Made by a program: the position numbers and the translations under genes. Source: Lacrimispora sinapis (GTDB lineage Bacteria > Bacillota > Clostridia > Lachnospirales > Lachnospiraceae). From it: a stretch of DNA of 64,000 nucleotides. The notes beneath the pieces were generated by a model. That model ran no database searches and was not told the DNA's origin. It was given only the letters and a program-made list of their open reading frames with translations. Shown here one piece after another: positions 8,810-16,900 of the stretch. The stretch covers positions 62,001 to 126,000 of the forward strand of contig NZ_CP141832.1 of assembly GCF_043633585.1 (NCBI RefSeq), read 5' to 3'. Positions within the stretch are counted from its first letter, which is position 1; each line of letters opens with the position of its first letter.

Positions 8810-9586
8810 ATGTATCAGGGTATTAGAAATATGCTGTTTTATACGATCATTCCAGCTGTGCTTGCAGCCCTGATGCTGCCGATGGTATGCGAAGCTGCAC
8901 AAGATCCGGTTTCGGTATCAATTCCGGTTGGCATTGAAACATCCGGCAGACGAATACCGGATGGAATCCCTTATACAGTGAGCATTCAAAACGTCACGCC
9001 GGGAGCACCTATGCCTGAGACTGCTTCCATTACCATAAAGGGTTCGGGGCAGATCACATTTGGACCCATCGCCTACCGGGTACCGGCAGATTATCAATAC
9101 CGCATCTGCCAGAATTCAGAGCCGCAAAGTGATTTGACCTATGATCAAACGGTTTATAAAGTCAATGTACGTGTAGTGAATACTCTGCGGGGCAGTCTGG
9201 CAGCAGAGATTTGGGCATCAAAGGACGGCGATGGGGGGCAGAAGGCAGATCGCATCGCGTTTACCAACCATTATGACCGTCCATCAGACGGAGGCAGTTC
9301 GGGCGGAGACGGAAACGGACCGGGAAGCTCTGATGCTCCAAGGGATGGATTGACCCAGATTGAGGATACAGCGACTCCTCTGGCGGGAATCCTTCCGGCT
9401 GGTCTGGTTCCGGACATTTTAATCCCGGAAAATATGGTTCCCAAGTCCATGTTTCCCAATTCCAGACTTCCGAAAACGGGAGATCCCACAAATCTGGCTT
9501 TATATATCATCCTGGCCGCCTGTTCAGGCACGGCGCTTGTACTGCTGGTGGCATACAAAAGGCGCATGGATGCAGAAGAAGGTTGA
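8810..9586 (+). CDS. LPKTG-anchored minor (basal) pilin-like protein
   Basis: ATG 8810 follows an AAAGGAGGA site at 8791-8799. The 258-residue protein has a signal peptide ending about VCEAAQDP and one FctA/FctB-like beta domain ending in RIAFTNHYD. A low-complexity Ser/Gly/Pro linker follows, then LPKTG, a hydrophobic helix and KRRMDAEEG. The canonical LPXTG signal differs from the VPTGI and TPTGL signals of its two neighbours. It may therefore be used by a housekeeping sortase or by the second sortase and form the cell-wall base of the pilus. That role is inference. Confidence 0.8.
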   Translation: MYQGIRNMLFYTIIPAVLAALMLPMVCEAAQDPVSVSIPVGIETSGRRIPDGIPYTVSIQNVTPGAPMPETASITIKGSGQITFGPIAYRVPADYQYRICQNSEPQSDLTYDQTVYKVNVRVVNTLRGSLAAEIWASKDGDGGQKADRIAFTNHYDRPSDGGSSGGDGNGPGSSDAPRDGLTQIEDTATPLAGILPAGLVPDILIPENMVPKSMFPNSRLPKTGDPTNLALYIILAACSGTALVLLVAYKRRMDAEEG

Positions 9587-9616
9587 GGCTTTAGAAACAG
9601 AGGAGAGAACTAGTTA

Positions 9617-10444
9617 ATGAGTGGTAAAAAGCATGAAGAGGCTGAAACTTCAGATATAAAAAAGAAAAGAACCCTGTTAAACCTATTAATCGTCATTTGC
9701 ATTGTGTTATTTGCAGGATCGTTTTTCTGTCTGTTCTGGATTCTGTGGAATTCCAGACAAGAAGAAAATTCCTTCCGGACGTTGGCAAATGTGATTCAAA
9801 CCGGGGAGCAGGAGGCCGGAGGGAAGAGTGAAGCGTCTTGCAGTACCAACGGGGAGCCAAAGCGGTCAAGACCGGCAAGGGATTATCGGAATGTATATGA
9901 GTTAAACCATGATTTTGCTGCATGGATCCGTATTGAGGGAACCCTGCTTGATTATCCGGTTATGAGCTCGCCGTATGACCCTCAATATTATATCCGCAGA
10001 GATTTCTATGGAAAAGATTCCATCAGCGGGACACCATTTCTCGGCGAAGGCTGCAACGTGGACAGCCTAAGCGTGATCGTTTATGGTCATAACATGAAAA
10101 ATGGGACCATGTTTGGAACTCTGGATCAATATGCGGAAGAAAGCTACTGGAAAGAACATCCGGTCATTTCTTTTGATACGTTGGAGGAAGAACGGGAATA
10201 TGAAGTGTTTTCCGCCTTCCAGACGACGCTTAATCAGGGAGAAGGGGAGAACTTTCGCTATTATGAATACGGAGGAGATCTCTCAAAGGAGGAATATGAA
10301 CAATTTGTTTCCCAGGCACGTAAAGCCGCCTTTTATAATACTGGAATCGTTCCGGAATATGGAGAGGAACTGCTGATTCTTTCCACCTGCAGCTATCAGG
10401 CGGTTGACGGCCGTTTTGTTGTAGCTGCGAGAAGACGAAAATGA
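9617..10444 (+). CDS. Second class B sortase of the pilus locus
   Basis: It has a cytoplasmic N-terminus, a membrane helix at about residues 20-45, a linker and then a sortase domain. Catalytic residues are His158 (VYGHN), Cys258 (LSTCSY) and Arg266 (VDGRFVV). It differs from the sortase at 8050 in linker and loop sequence, so the pair probably divides polymerisation from anchoring. It follows the LPKTG protein by 30 bases and is the last gene of the pilus cluster. No clear terminator follows before the next gene at 10537. Confidence 0.88.
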   Translation: MSGKKHEEAETSDIKKKRTLLNLLIVICIVLFAGSFFCLFWILWNSRQEENSFRTLANVIQTGEQEAGGKSEASCSTNGEPKRSRPARDYRNVYELNHDFAAWIRIEGTLLDYPVMSSPYDPQYYIRRDFYGKDSISGTPFLGEGCNVDSLSVIVYGHNMKNGTMFGTLDQYAEESYWKEHPVISFDTLEEEREYEVFSAFQTTLNQGEGENFRYYEYGGDLSKEEYEQFVSQARKAAFYNTGIVPEYGEELLILSTCSYQAVDGRFVVAARRRK

Positions 10445-10536
10445 TATTTACCTATAAAATATGAAAAGAAATCACACACCATTGGTATCTTATGAAGAAT
10501 TTTAGGTAAAATAAATGGGTAAAAGGGGGACTGCGG

Positions 10537-11502
10537 ATGAAGAAGCTCTGTATTGTAGTACCTTGCTATAATGAAGAAGAAGCCCTGGCCTATACGAATA
10601 CGGAACTGACCGGTATGTTAAAGAAACTGACAGAAAAAGGAAAAGTGAAAAAAGACAGTTTCATTCTTTATGTGGATGACGGCAGCAGGGACCATACCTG
10701 GGAGAGGATTCAGGGATTCCGTAAGGAATATGAATGTGTTTTCGGTTTGAAGCTTGCCAGAAATACGGGTCATCAAAATGCCCTCACAGCAGGACTTCTG
10801 ACTGCCTTGGATTTTGCGGATATGATGATATCCATTGATGCCGATTTACAGGATGATATTTCTGTAATCGAAGAAATGATTGATCAATTTGAACAGGGGA
10901 ATGATATTGTTTACGGAGTCAGGAACAGAAGGGATACGGATACCTTTTTTAAGAAATATACGGCTCTTGGTTTTTATAAGCTGATGCAGGCCATGAAAAT
11001 TGATATCGTTTATAATCACGCGGATTACCGGCTCATGTCCAAACGGGCAGTGGAGCAGTTTTCCGGCTATACGGAAAGAAATCTGTTTTTAAGAGGCATC
11101 ATCCCTTTGATCGGATACCGTTCTGCCATTGTAAAGTATGACAGGAAGTCCCGGATAGCCGGTGAATCCAAATATTCCTTAAATAAAATGTTTTCCATGG
11201 CTTTTGAAGGAATCACTTCTTTTAGCATACAGCCGATCCGAATGATAACACGTCTTGGGCTTGCCATTGTGGTTTGCAGTATTTTGGCAGCAGTATATGC
11301 ATTTATTTCCTTTATTACCGGAAAGGTCGTTGCGGGCTGGACCTCGATCATCTTATCCATCTGGTTTATCGGCGGAGTCCAGCTCTTGTCCGTGGGACTG
11401 ATCGGCATTTATATCGGGAAAATTTATATAGAAGTAAAACATCGCCCTAGATATAACATTGAAATAAACAATCTTATGGAGAAGCCTCATGAAGAATCGT
11501 GA
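10537..11502 (+). CDS. Family 2 glycosyltransferase, polyprenyl-phosphate sugar synthase type (GtrB/DPM1-like)
   Basis: The catalytic GT-A domain (about residues 1-225) shows VVPCYNEEE, the nucleotide-sugar region DDGSRDHTW and the metal-binding DADLQDD. Two C-terminal membrane helices follow (about 235-260 and 268-292), as in GtrB-type enzymes that move a sugar from UDP- or GDP-sugar to undecaprenyl phosphate at the inner membrane face. Such lipid-linked sugars feed GT-C glycosyltransferases, and the next gene, overlapping by 14 bases, is a multi-pass membrane protein. RBS AAAGGGGG lies just upstream. Confidence 0.85.
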   Translation: MKKLCIVVPCYNEEEALAYTNTELTGMLKKLTEKGKVKKDSFILYVDDGSRDHTWERIQGFRKEYECVFGLKLARNTGHQNALTAGLLTALDFADMMISIDADLQDDISVIEEMIDQFEQGNDIVYGVRNRRDTDTFFKKYTALGFYKLMQAMKIDIVYNHADYRLMSKRAVEQFSGYTERNLFLRGIIPLIGYRSAIVKYDRKSRIAGESKYSLNKMFSMAFEGITSFSIQPIRMITRLGLAIVVCSILAAVYAFISFITGKVVAGWTSIILSIWFIGGVQLLSVGLIGIYIGKIYIEVKHRPRYNIEINNLMEKPHEES

Positions 11503-13027
11503 AGAGTCAAAAGCGTCCAGACAGATGAACAGACTGCTGACTTTTTTTAACGGAATCAAAGCGTTTATAAAAAAAGTCAATGTAAAAATGGAGGGAAAAT
11601 ACTCGCCCTCTCTCCTGGCTCTGGCGGTGACTGCCATAACGGCACTGGTGGTTTCTTCCATCCTGTTCCTGCCGGGTGGCCTGGGCGTGGCAGGGGACGG
11701 CTCTACGGATGACATTATGAGATCTGCGGGTATTTACTATAAGGATAAGGAACCGGACCGGATTTATAACAATTATTTTGTGAAAACCTATTCCACCGTT
11801 GCATCGGGAAACGATGTGCCGGGAAAGACGGTAAACAGCCAGGTGTTTCTCATCAGACTGGCCAAAGGGCTGGATCAGGTCTTGACAAGGGATAATAATT
11901 TCGACATCCGTTTTCTTGGGTTTCTATACCTTCTTTTGTATCTGCCGGCGGTTTATCTGATAGTCAGACAGGTATGCCAAAGGGTCCGGCAGTTTTCCGA
12001 AGGGGTCATCATTGCGGCAGCAGGCTTGTTCATTTTTTCCGATATCGGGTATGTGACTTACTTTAACTCCTTTTATCCGGAAGCCATCTGGTTTATTACC
12101 ATGTTATACGTTGCAGGCGCTTCCATGTCCTTTCAGACGGAACGGAATGCTCATTGGGACTTCTACAGCCTGCTTCTGTTTCTGGTCTCTGGGGTCATTC
12201 TGGTGGGTTCCAGGCGGCAGTGTGCAGTCATTGGTTTTATTCTGGCCGTATATGTGATCCGCCTCATCTTCGTACGGAAAAGTTTTCTTTGGGGAGTAAG
12301 CTGTGTGGCGGCTGCATTTTTATTAAGCATATTTTCAATTTTAAATATCTTTTTATTTCCGTCGGATTTTACGGAAACCAGTAAATTCCACGCAATGACA
12401 AGAGGAGTATTGTTTGGTTCTTCCAATCCGGCACAAACCCTTGAGGAATTTGGCATTGATCCCTCCTATGAGCTTTTGACCGATGCCTCCGCCTATGATT
12501 ATATTCCCTTTGTAAAGGCAGGCGATGATTCCTTATATCATGGCTTTATGGATCAATATACCACCTCAGACGTGGCGGTTTATTATCTGCGGCATCCGGG
12601 AAGCCTGTTAGGAATGCTTGATGTTTCTATCCGGGCCGGAATGGATATCCGAAGAAGCAGCTGCGGCAATTATGAGATAACTGCAGGTCTTCCAAAGAAG
12701 GCGAGAAGTCTTTTCTGGTCCGGATGGAGTACGTTTAAAATGACATTGGCACCAAGGACCATCGGATATCTGATTTTGCTGATTGGGGCGGTCTTCTTTT
12801 TATTTTACAAAGGGTACTCCATCAGGCCCCCAAAGGATCGGAGAAACACCATATTTTTGGATCTGCTTATGATGGTCTTAGGCGTGCTGCTGTCCCAGTC
12901 ACTTGTCGTGATCATTCATAGCGGTGATGCTGAAATGGTGCAGCGTATGTTCCTTGTGGGAATTTCCCTGGACATTATGACGTATTGTGTATTTGCGGAG
13001 CTGCAGCACAGGATCAAAGTTGTTTAA
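11489..13027 (+). CDS. Multi-pass membrane protein, probable GT-C type glycosyltransferase
   Basis: It has about 10 predicted membrane helices starting near residue 43. After the first lies an extracellular loop containing GDGSTDDIMRSAG, where GT-C enzymes carry a catalytic Asp. Overlap with the upstream GtrB-like gene suggests that it uses the polyprenyl-phosphate sugar made there to decorate a polymer or protein outside the membrane. I recognise no precise family, and acceptor and sugar are unknown. A GGAG site at 11479-11482 precedes the ATG. Confidence 0.6.
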   Translation: MKNREESKASRQMNRLLTFFNGIKAFIKKVNVKMEGKYSPSLLALAVTAITALVVSSILFLPGGLGVAGDGSTDDIMRSAGIYYKDKEPDRIYNNYFVKTYSTVASGNDVPGKTVNSQVFLIRLAKGLDQVLTRDNNFDIRFLGFLYLLLYLPAVYLIVRQVCQRVRQFSEGVIIAAAGLFIFSDIGYVTYFNSFYPEAIWFITMLYVAGASMSFQTERNAHWDFYSLLLFLVSGVILVGSRRQCAVIGFILAVYVIRLIFVRKSFLWGVSCVAAAFLLSIFSILNIFLFPSDFTETSKFHAMTRGVLFGSSNPAQTLEEFGIDPSYELLTDASAYDYIPFVKAGDDSLYHGFMDQYTTSDVAVYYLRHPGSLLGMLDVSIRAGMDIRRSSCGNYEITAGLPKKARSLFWSGWSTFKMTLAPRTIGYLILLIGAVFFLFYKGYSIRPPKDRRNTIFLDLLMMVLGVLLSQSLVVIIHSGDAEMVQRMFLVGISLDIMTYCVFAELQHRIKVV

Positions 13028-13057
13028 AAAATGCAGAGTAGGAGGAATCGAGGTTAG

Positions 13058-13921
13058 ATGTCAGATAAAAAGTCTTTTGGCTATTTGTTTCAGGATGTTG
13101 GTCTGGTTTTGCTGCTGGCCTGTTTGTTTACAGGTGCCATCACCGTCAGTTATACCCCAAGGGCTATGCTTTTTGAATCGGTGCTCATGCTGCTTGGAAC
13201 CTTTACAGTCCTTTTGTTTGCAGGCTTTAAAATGTTTGGAATTGCTTGTGTGCTGGCAGGCCTTCAGGTGACCATTTACACCGCTTACCGTTTGTATCTG
13301 TTCCTTTCCTATGATACGGAGATTCCCAAACTTAGCTTTGTCTGGATATTTCTTCCTCTTCTCAGTGTGGCAGTTATGTATCTGTTCGTATCCGGCAATC
13401 ACAGGCTGGAACTGGAAAACGATATTTTAAGGGAACAGGTGGAGGAGCTGGTGATGATAAATCCTCTGACCAAGCTCTATAACCTGAGAAGCTTATATTA
13501 TGACTTAAATGTGCAGGTTTCCTACACCGAGAGGAATAAAATGCCTCTGTCCTTAATGATCATCGTATTGAAATACGAAGCAGAGCTTGCAAGTATTTTA
13601 TCAAGGCAGAATTATGAGCGTGTGATCCAGCGGCTGGCTCAGATTGTGGTAGATACGGTTCGGGCGGAGGATAAAACCTATTCCATCGACCAAAAAGGCA
13701 GTCTGGCAATCATTATGACCTGTGATAAGACGGGAAGTGAAATTGCCATGAGAAGACTGAAAAGCCGTATTTCAGAAAAAGATGCATTTTCCGGTATTAC
13801 CGATGCTGCGATTAAAATTGATGTGAAAATAGCAAGTCTGGAATATGATAAGGAAGCGTTTGGAGATAACATGTTGTTATTCAAGCAAAGGGTAGAAAAT
13901 GAACTTCAATATGATGTTTAG
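13058..13921 (+). CDS. ydaK: YdaK-like membrane protein with degenerate GGDEF domain, putative c-di-GMP receptor
   Basis: Four membrane helices occupy about residues 12-112. A short coiled coil leads to a GGDEF-fold domain starting with INPLTKLYNLR (134-144). The GGDEF signature is replaced by DQKGS (211-215), so cyclase activity is not expected. RAED at 202-205 lies exactly five residues before it, the position of the RxxD product-binding inhibitory site. B. subtilis YdaK, a c-di-GMP receptor, has the same design and is encoded ahead of ydaL, ydaM and ydaN, the order seen here. It overlaps the next gene by 23 bases. Binding of c-di-GMP is inferred. Confidence 0.8.
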   Translation: MSDKKSFGYLFQDVGLVLLLACLFTGAITVSYTPRAMLFESVLMLLGTFTVLLFAGFKMFGIACVLAGLQVTIYTAYRLYLFLSYDTEIPKLSFVWIFLPLLSVAVMYLFVSGNHRLELENDILREQVEELVMINPLTKLYNLRSLYYDLNVQVSYTERNKMPLSLMIIVLKYEAELASILSRQNYERVIQRLAQIVVDTVRAEDKTYSIDQKGSLAIIMTCDKTGSEIAMRRLKSRISEKDAFSGITDAAIKIDVKIASLEYDKEAFGDNMLLFKQRVENELQYDV

Positions 13922-15518
13922 AAGAATTCTCGTCTGTATGGCCATATTTATAGTATCCGGTATCATAAATCCGTCCCCGTCATGGGCTTTGAGCGGTAAA
14001 AAGATAGAAAAAGGGGACATTCTGCTCATCTACAGCGATGGTTCGGATGAGGAGACCCTTGACACGGTTTATGATATGACAGAGCTTCTGACCTATCAGA
14101 GCTTTAAAATAAGCTATGGCTCGGTATCGGAAAGTATGGACCATCTGGATCAGTTTTCCTATATCATTTGCTATGATCTGACCACATATCCCAAAGACTT
14201 TACAAAAAAGCTGAATCAGTATGAGAAGAATGTTACCGGCTTGGGCAAGAACACATCGCCCCATATTTTATTTGTTGGCAGCAGATTTTTAAAAAGTTAC
14301 TTAGAAGATACGAAAAGAGGAGACGATTATGAGGGAATCAACAGTTCCACCGGGAAAGCCAGTTATACCTTTGATGGTTTGACCTATCAGTCGGGAATCG
14401 TAAAAGATGATTATTATCTGTTTTTAAAGAAGGTGGGTTACCGGAATGGAAGCCTGATTGCAGATGGCAGAGAGGGCTATCTCTGCGGGAGCAGCGGTGC
14501 GATTACCCATATACCGGTGACGAACTTAAAAAATCCTCTGGTCAAGGCCGTATTCATAAAAGAGGCAGCCCGGTGGAAGTGGCCGTTTCAAGGGGAACCC
14601 AATATCTTTGCCCAGTATCTTGTGATTGACAAAGTGTTTCCCTATGAAAATCCTGAGAAGCTGCTGGAGGTGGTGAAGCTTTTGGCAGATGCAAAAACTC
14701 CTTTTGTAATTTCGGTCATGCCTATGTACGTTAACGGGGATTATCCGGCAATGTCAAGGTTTTGTGAGGTTCTGCGCTATGCCCAGGCAAATGGAGGCTC
14801 TGTGGTGATAAATGCTCCCATCAATCAAATGCCGTCCTTTCAAACGGATACCATGCTGAATTATCTGGAACAGGCTTTGGAATTATACAACAAACAGGGG
14901 GTTTATCCCCTGGCTCTGGAGGTCCCGCGTAACTGGCTGTTTCATAAAGATACCATTGAGATCATGAGCCATTTTAAAACCATTGTTACATCCCAGGAGA
15001 AAGATCCTTATATAGAACCGTCGGATATGGCGGGAAATGAGGTCTATAAAGACGGTCATCAGTGGATCGGCAGTTCTGTGGCTCTTGATGATCTTGGCAT
15101 CAGCTATGTGTCTGCCTATTCCACCGCAGTTCCCATTTCCTTAGAAGCGGATACGGCAGAAATTCTTAAAATCGCAGATGCCTGCCGCAGTTCCTCCATT
15201 CCTTTAAAAAGCCTGTGGGACATGGACCACAGCTGGTGGACGGAAAAAAACATGATGGTTTATAACAATCACAGCCTTGTATTAAATGACAAAAAGATGG
15301 ATTTGACCTTTGTTCCAAACACGTATGGGAAAAAACATAATTATCACCGAAACATGCTTCAGAGGTTTTCCAGGGATTTGACAACCCAAAACCGAATCCT
15401 GGTCACCTTAGTAGGCATTACTTCCATTCTCTTTGTGCTGTTTATATTGTTAGCCAGATATTATAACCGGAGAAATTATTTCTTTAGGGATAGCAATGAG
15501 GAGAATGACAGACCATAA
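13899..15518 (+). CDS. ydaL: YdaL-like DUF2334 (polysaccharide-deacetylase-fold) membrane-anchored protein
   Basis: A signal peptide or N-anchor (residues about 1-30) is followed by an extracellular region. The central DUF2334 part carries YLVIDKVFPYENPEKL and FVISVMPMYVNGDY, the positions where related deacetylase-like proteins hold their metal-site Asp and His. One C-terminal helix (about 505-525) ends in RYYNRRNYFF. DUF2334 proteins have an NodB-like barrel and occur in exopolysaccharide loci; deacetylase activity has not been shown for this one. The first ATG (13899) lies inside ydaK; ATGs at 13911 and 13914 are alternatives. Confidence 0.8.
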   Translation: MNFNMMFRRILVCMAIFIVSGIINPSPSWALSGKKIEKGDILLIYSDGSDEETLDTVYDMTELLTYQSFKISYGSVSESMDHLDQFSYIICYDLTTYPKDFTKKLNQYEKNVTGLGKNTSPHILFVGSRFLKSYLEDTKRGDDYEGINSSTGKASYTFDGLTYQSGIVKDDYYLFLKKVGYRNGSLIADGREGYLCGSSGAITHIPVTNLKNPLVKAVFIKEAARWKWPFQGEPNIFAQYLVIDKVFPYENPEKLLEVVKLLADAKTPFVISVMPMYVNGDYPAMSRFCEVLRYAQANGGSVVINAPINQMPSFQTDTMLNYLEQALELYNKQGVYPLALEVPRNWLFHKDTIEIMSHFKTIVTSQEKDPYIEPSDMAGNEVYKDGHQWIGSSVALDDLGISYVSAYSTAVPISLEADTAEILKIADACRSSSIPLKSLWDMDHSWWTEKNMMVYNNHSLVLNDKKMDLTFVPNTYGKKHNYHRNMLQRFSRDLTTQNRILVTLVGITSILFVLFILLARYYNRRNYFFRDSNEENDRP

Positions 15519-15561
15519 ATATGATTGATCTGGTAAAAAAGATTAAATACTGGGAGGGTAT

Positions 15562-16863
15562 ATGTCAATTATTGATGTACTGGCATTATATTCCATCTTT
15601 GTGATATGGGGCCTGATGTTTCTTAATATAGTGCTTTCAGTAGGAGGGTTTATCTATATTATGAGGATGTACCGCACAGATGGTCATAAGCCGATTTCAG
15701 AATATCCAATGGTGACCGTCATGGTTCCTGCTCATAATGAAAGCATTGTTATACAAAAAACAATGGAAGCTTTATTAAAATTTGATTATCCCAAAGATAA
15801 ATATGAAATAATAGTGGTAAATGACAATTCTACGGATCAATCAGCCGAAGTCCTTCAAAGGATTCAGCAGAATAATCCGGATTCCAGGATCATTGTGATC
15901 AATACGGACCATGTGGTAGGAGGAAAAGGAAAGTCCAATGCCTTAAATATTGCGCTGTCCGTTGCGTCGGGAACGGTCATTGCAATCTATGATGCAGATA
16001 ATACTCCGGAACGACAGGCGTTAAAGCTCCTGGTAGAAAATTTAATGTCAGATGATAAATTAGGGGCAGTCATCGGAAAGTTCCGCACCAGAAACAAGTA
16101 TGCCTCTTTGCTTACCCGGTTTGTAAACATTGAGACCCTGGCTTATCAGTGTATGAACCAGGCCGGCCGGTTTTTCTTCTTCAAACTGTGCACGATACCT
16201 GGCACCAACTATGTGATCCGGCGGGAATTGATTGACAGAATGGGCGGCTGGGATGTGAATGCCCTTGCCGAAGATACGGAAATCAGTTTCCGTTTGTACC
16301 GGATGGGGTATACCATCAAATTCATTCCTCAAGCGGTCACGTGGGAGCAGGAGCCACAGCTGCTCAAGCAGTGGTTTAAGCAAAGAACCCGTTGGGTAAA
16401 AGGGAATCTATATGTATTAAAAAGCAATTTTAAATATGCGTTTGACCCGAAAGCCGGAAGGATGAGGCTGGATGTGATTTATTATGCCCTCGTTTACCTG
16501 CTGATGTTCACCTCCCTGGTCTTTTCCGATATGATATTCCTGCTGGGGATTCTGGGATTCTGGTATGTGACTCTTGGCGGATTTTCTTCTCTTTTGTGGG
16601 AAATGGCCATTCTCCTCTTTGTATTAAATGTAGCCATCACCTTATCGGTGGAAAAAAATGAGTTTAATTTCAGCAATCTGGTACTTACCTTTTTCATGCT
16701 GTTTACTTATGCCAAGCTATGGGTGCTGGTGGTTTTAAACGGAATCTTACAGGGCATAAAGGATACGGTTTATCAAAGGGAAGTCATATGGGATAAGACC
16801 GAACGTTTTGAAGAAGACGGTGGGAAGAAAAAAGCCGGTAACCCAAAAGGAACAGAGAAATAA
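15562..16863 (+). CDS. ydaM: YdaM-like processive family 2 glycosyltransferase (cellulose-synthase type)
   Basis: It has an N-terminal membrane helix, a cytoplasmic GT-A domain, then three C-terminal helices. Conserved residues of processive beta-glycosyltransferases are present: substrate Asp in VVNDNSTDQS, the metal-site YDADNTP, the general-base region LAEDTEI and the Q-x-x-R-W motif in KQRTRW. Such enzymes polymerise a nucleotide sugar and push the chain across the membrane. The BcsB-like partner lies 37 bases downstream. The downstream UDP-GlcNAc epimerase hints at a ManNAc- or GlcNAc-type polymer, but the sugar cannot be read from sequence. Confidence 0.88.
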   Translation: MSIIDVLALYSIFVIWGLMFLNIVLSVGGFIYIMRMYRTDGHKPISEYPMVTVMVPAHNESIVIQKTMEALLKFDYPKDKYEIIVVNDNSTDQSAEVLQRIQQNNPDSRIIVINTDHVVGGKGKSNALNIALSVASGTVIAIYDADNTPERQALKLLVENLMSDDKLGAVIGKFRTRNKYASLLTRFVNIETLAYQCMNQAGRFFFFKLCTIPGTNYVIRRELIDRMGGWDVNALAEDTEISFRLYRMGYTIKFIPQAVTWEQEPQLLKQWFKQRTRWVKGNLYVLKSNFKYAFDPKAGRMRLDVIYYALVYLLMFTSLVFSDMIFLLGILGFWYVTLGGFSSLLWEMAILLFVLNVAITLSVEKNEFNFSNLVLTFFMLFTYAKLWVLVVLNGILQGIKDTVYQREVIWDKTERFEEDGGKKKAGNPKGTEK

Positions 16864-16900
16864 GCCAGAGATTACACCGCCGCCGGCGGAGAAATAGAGG

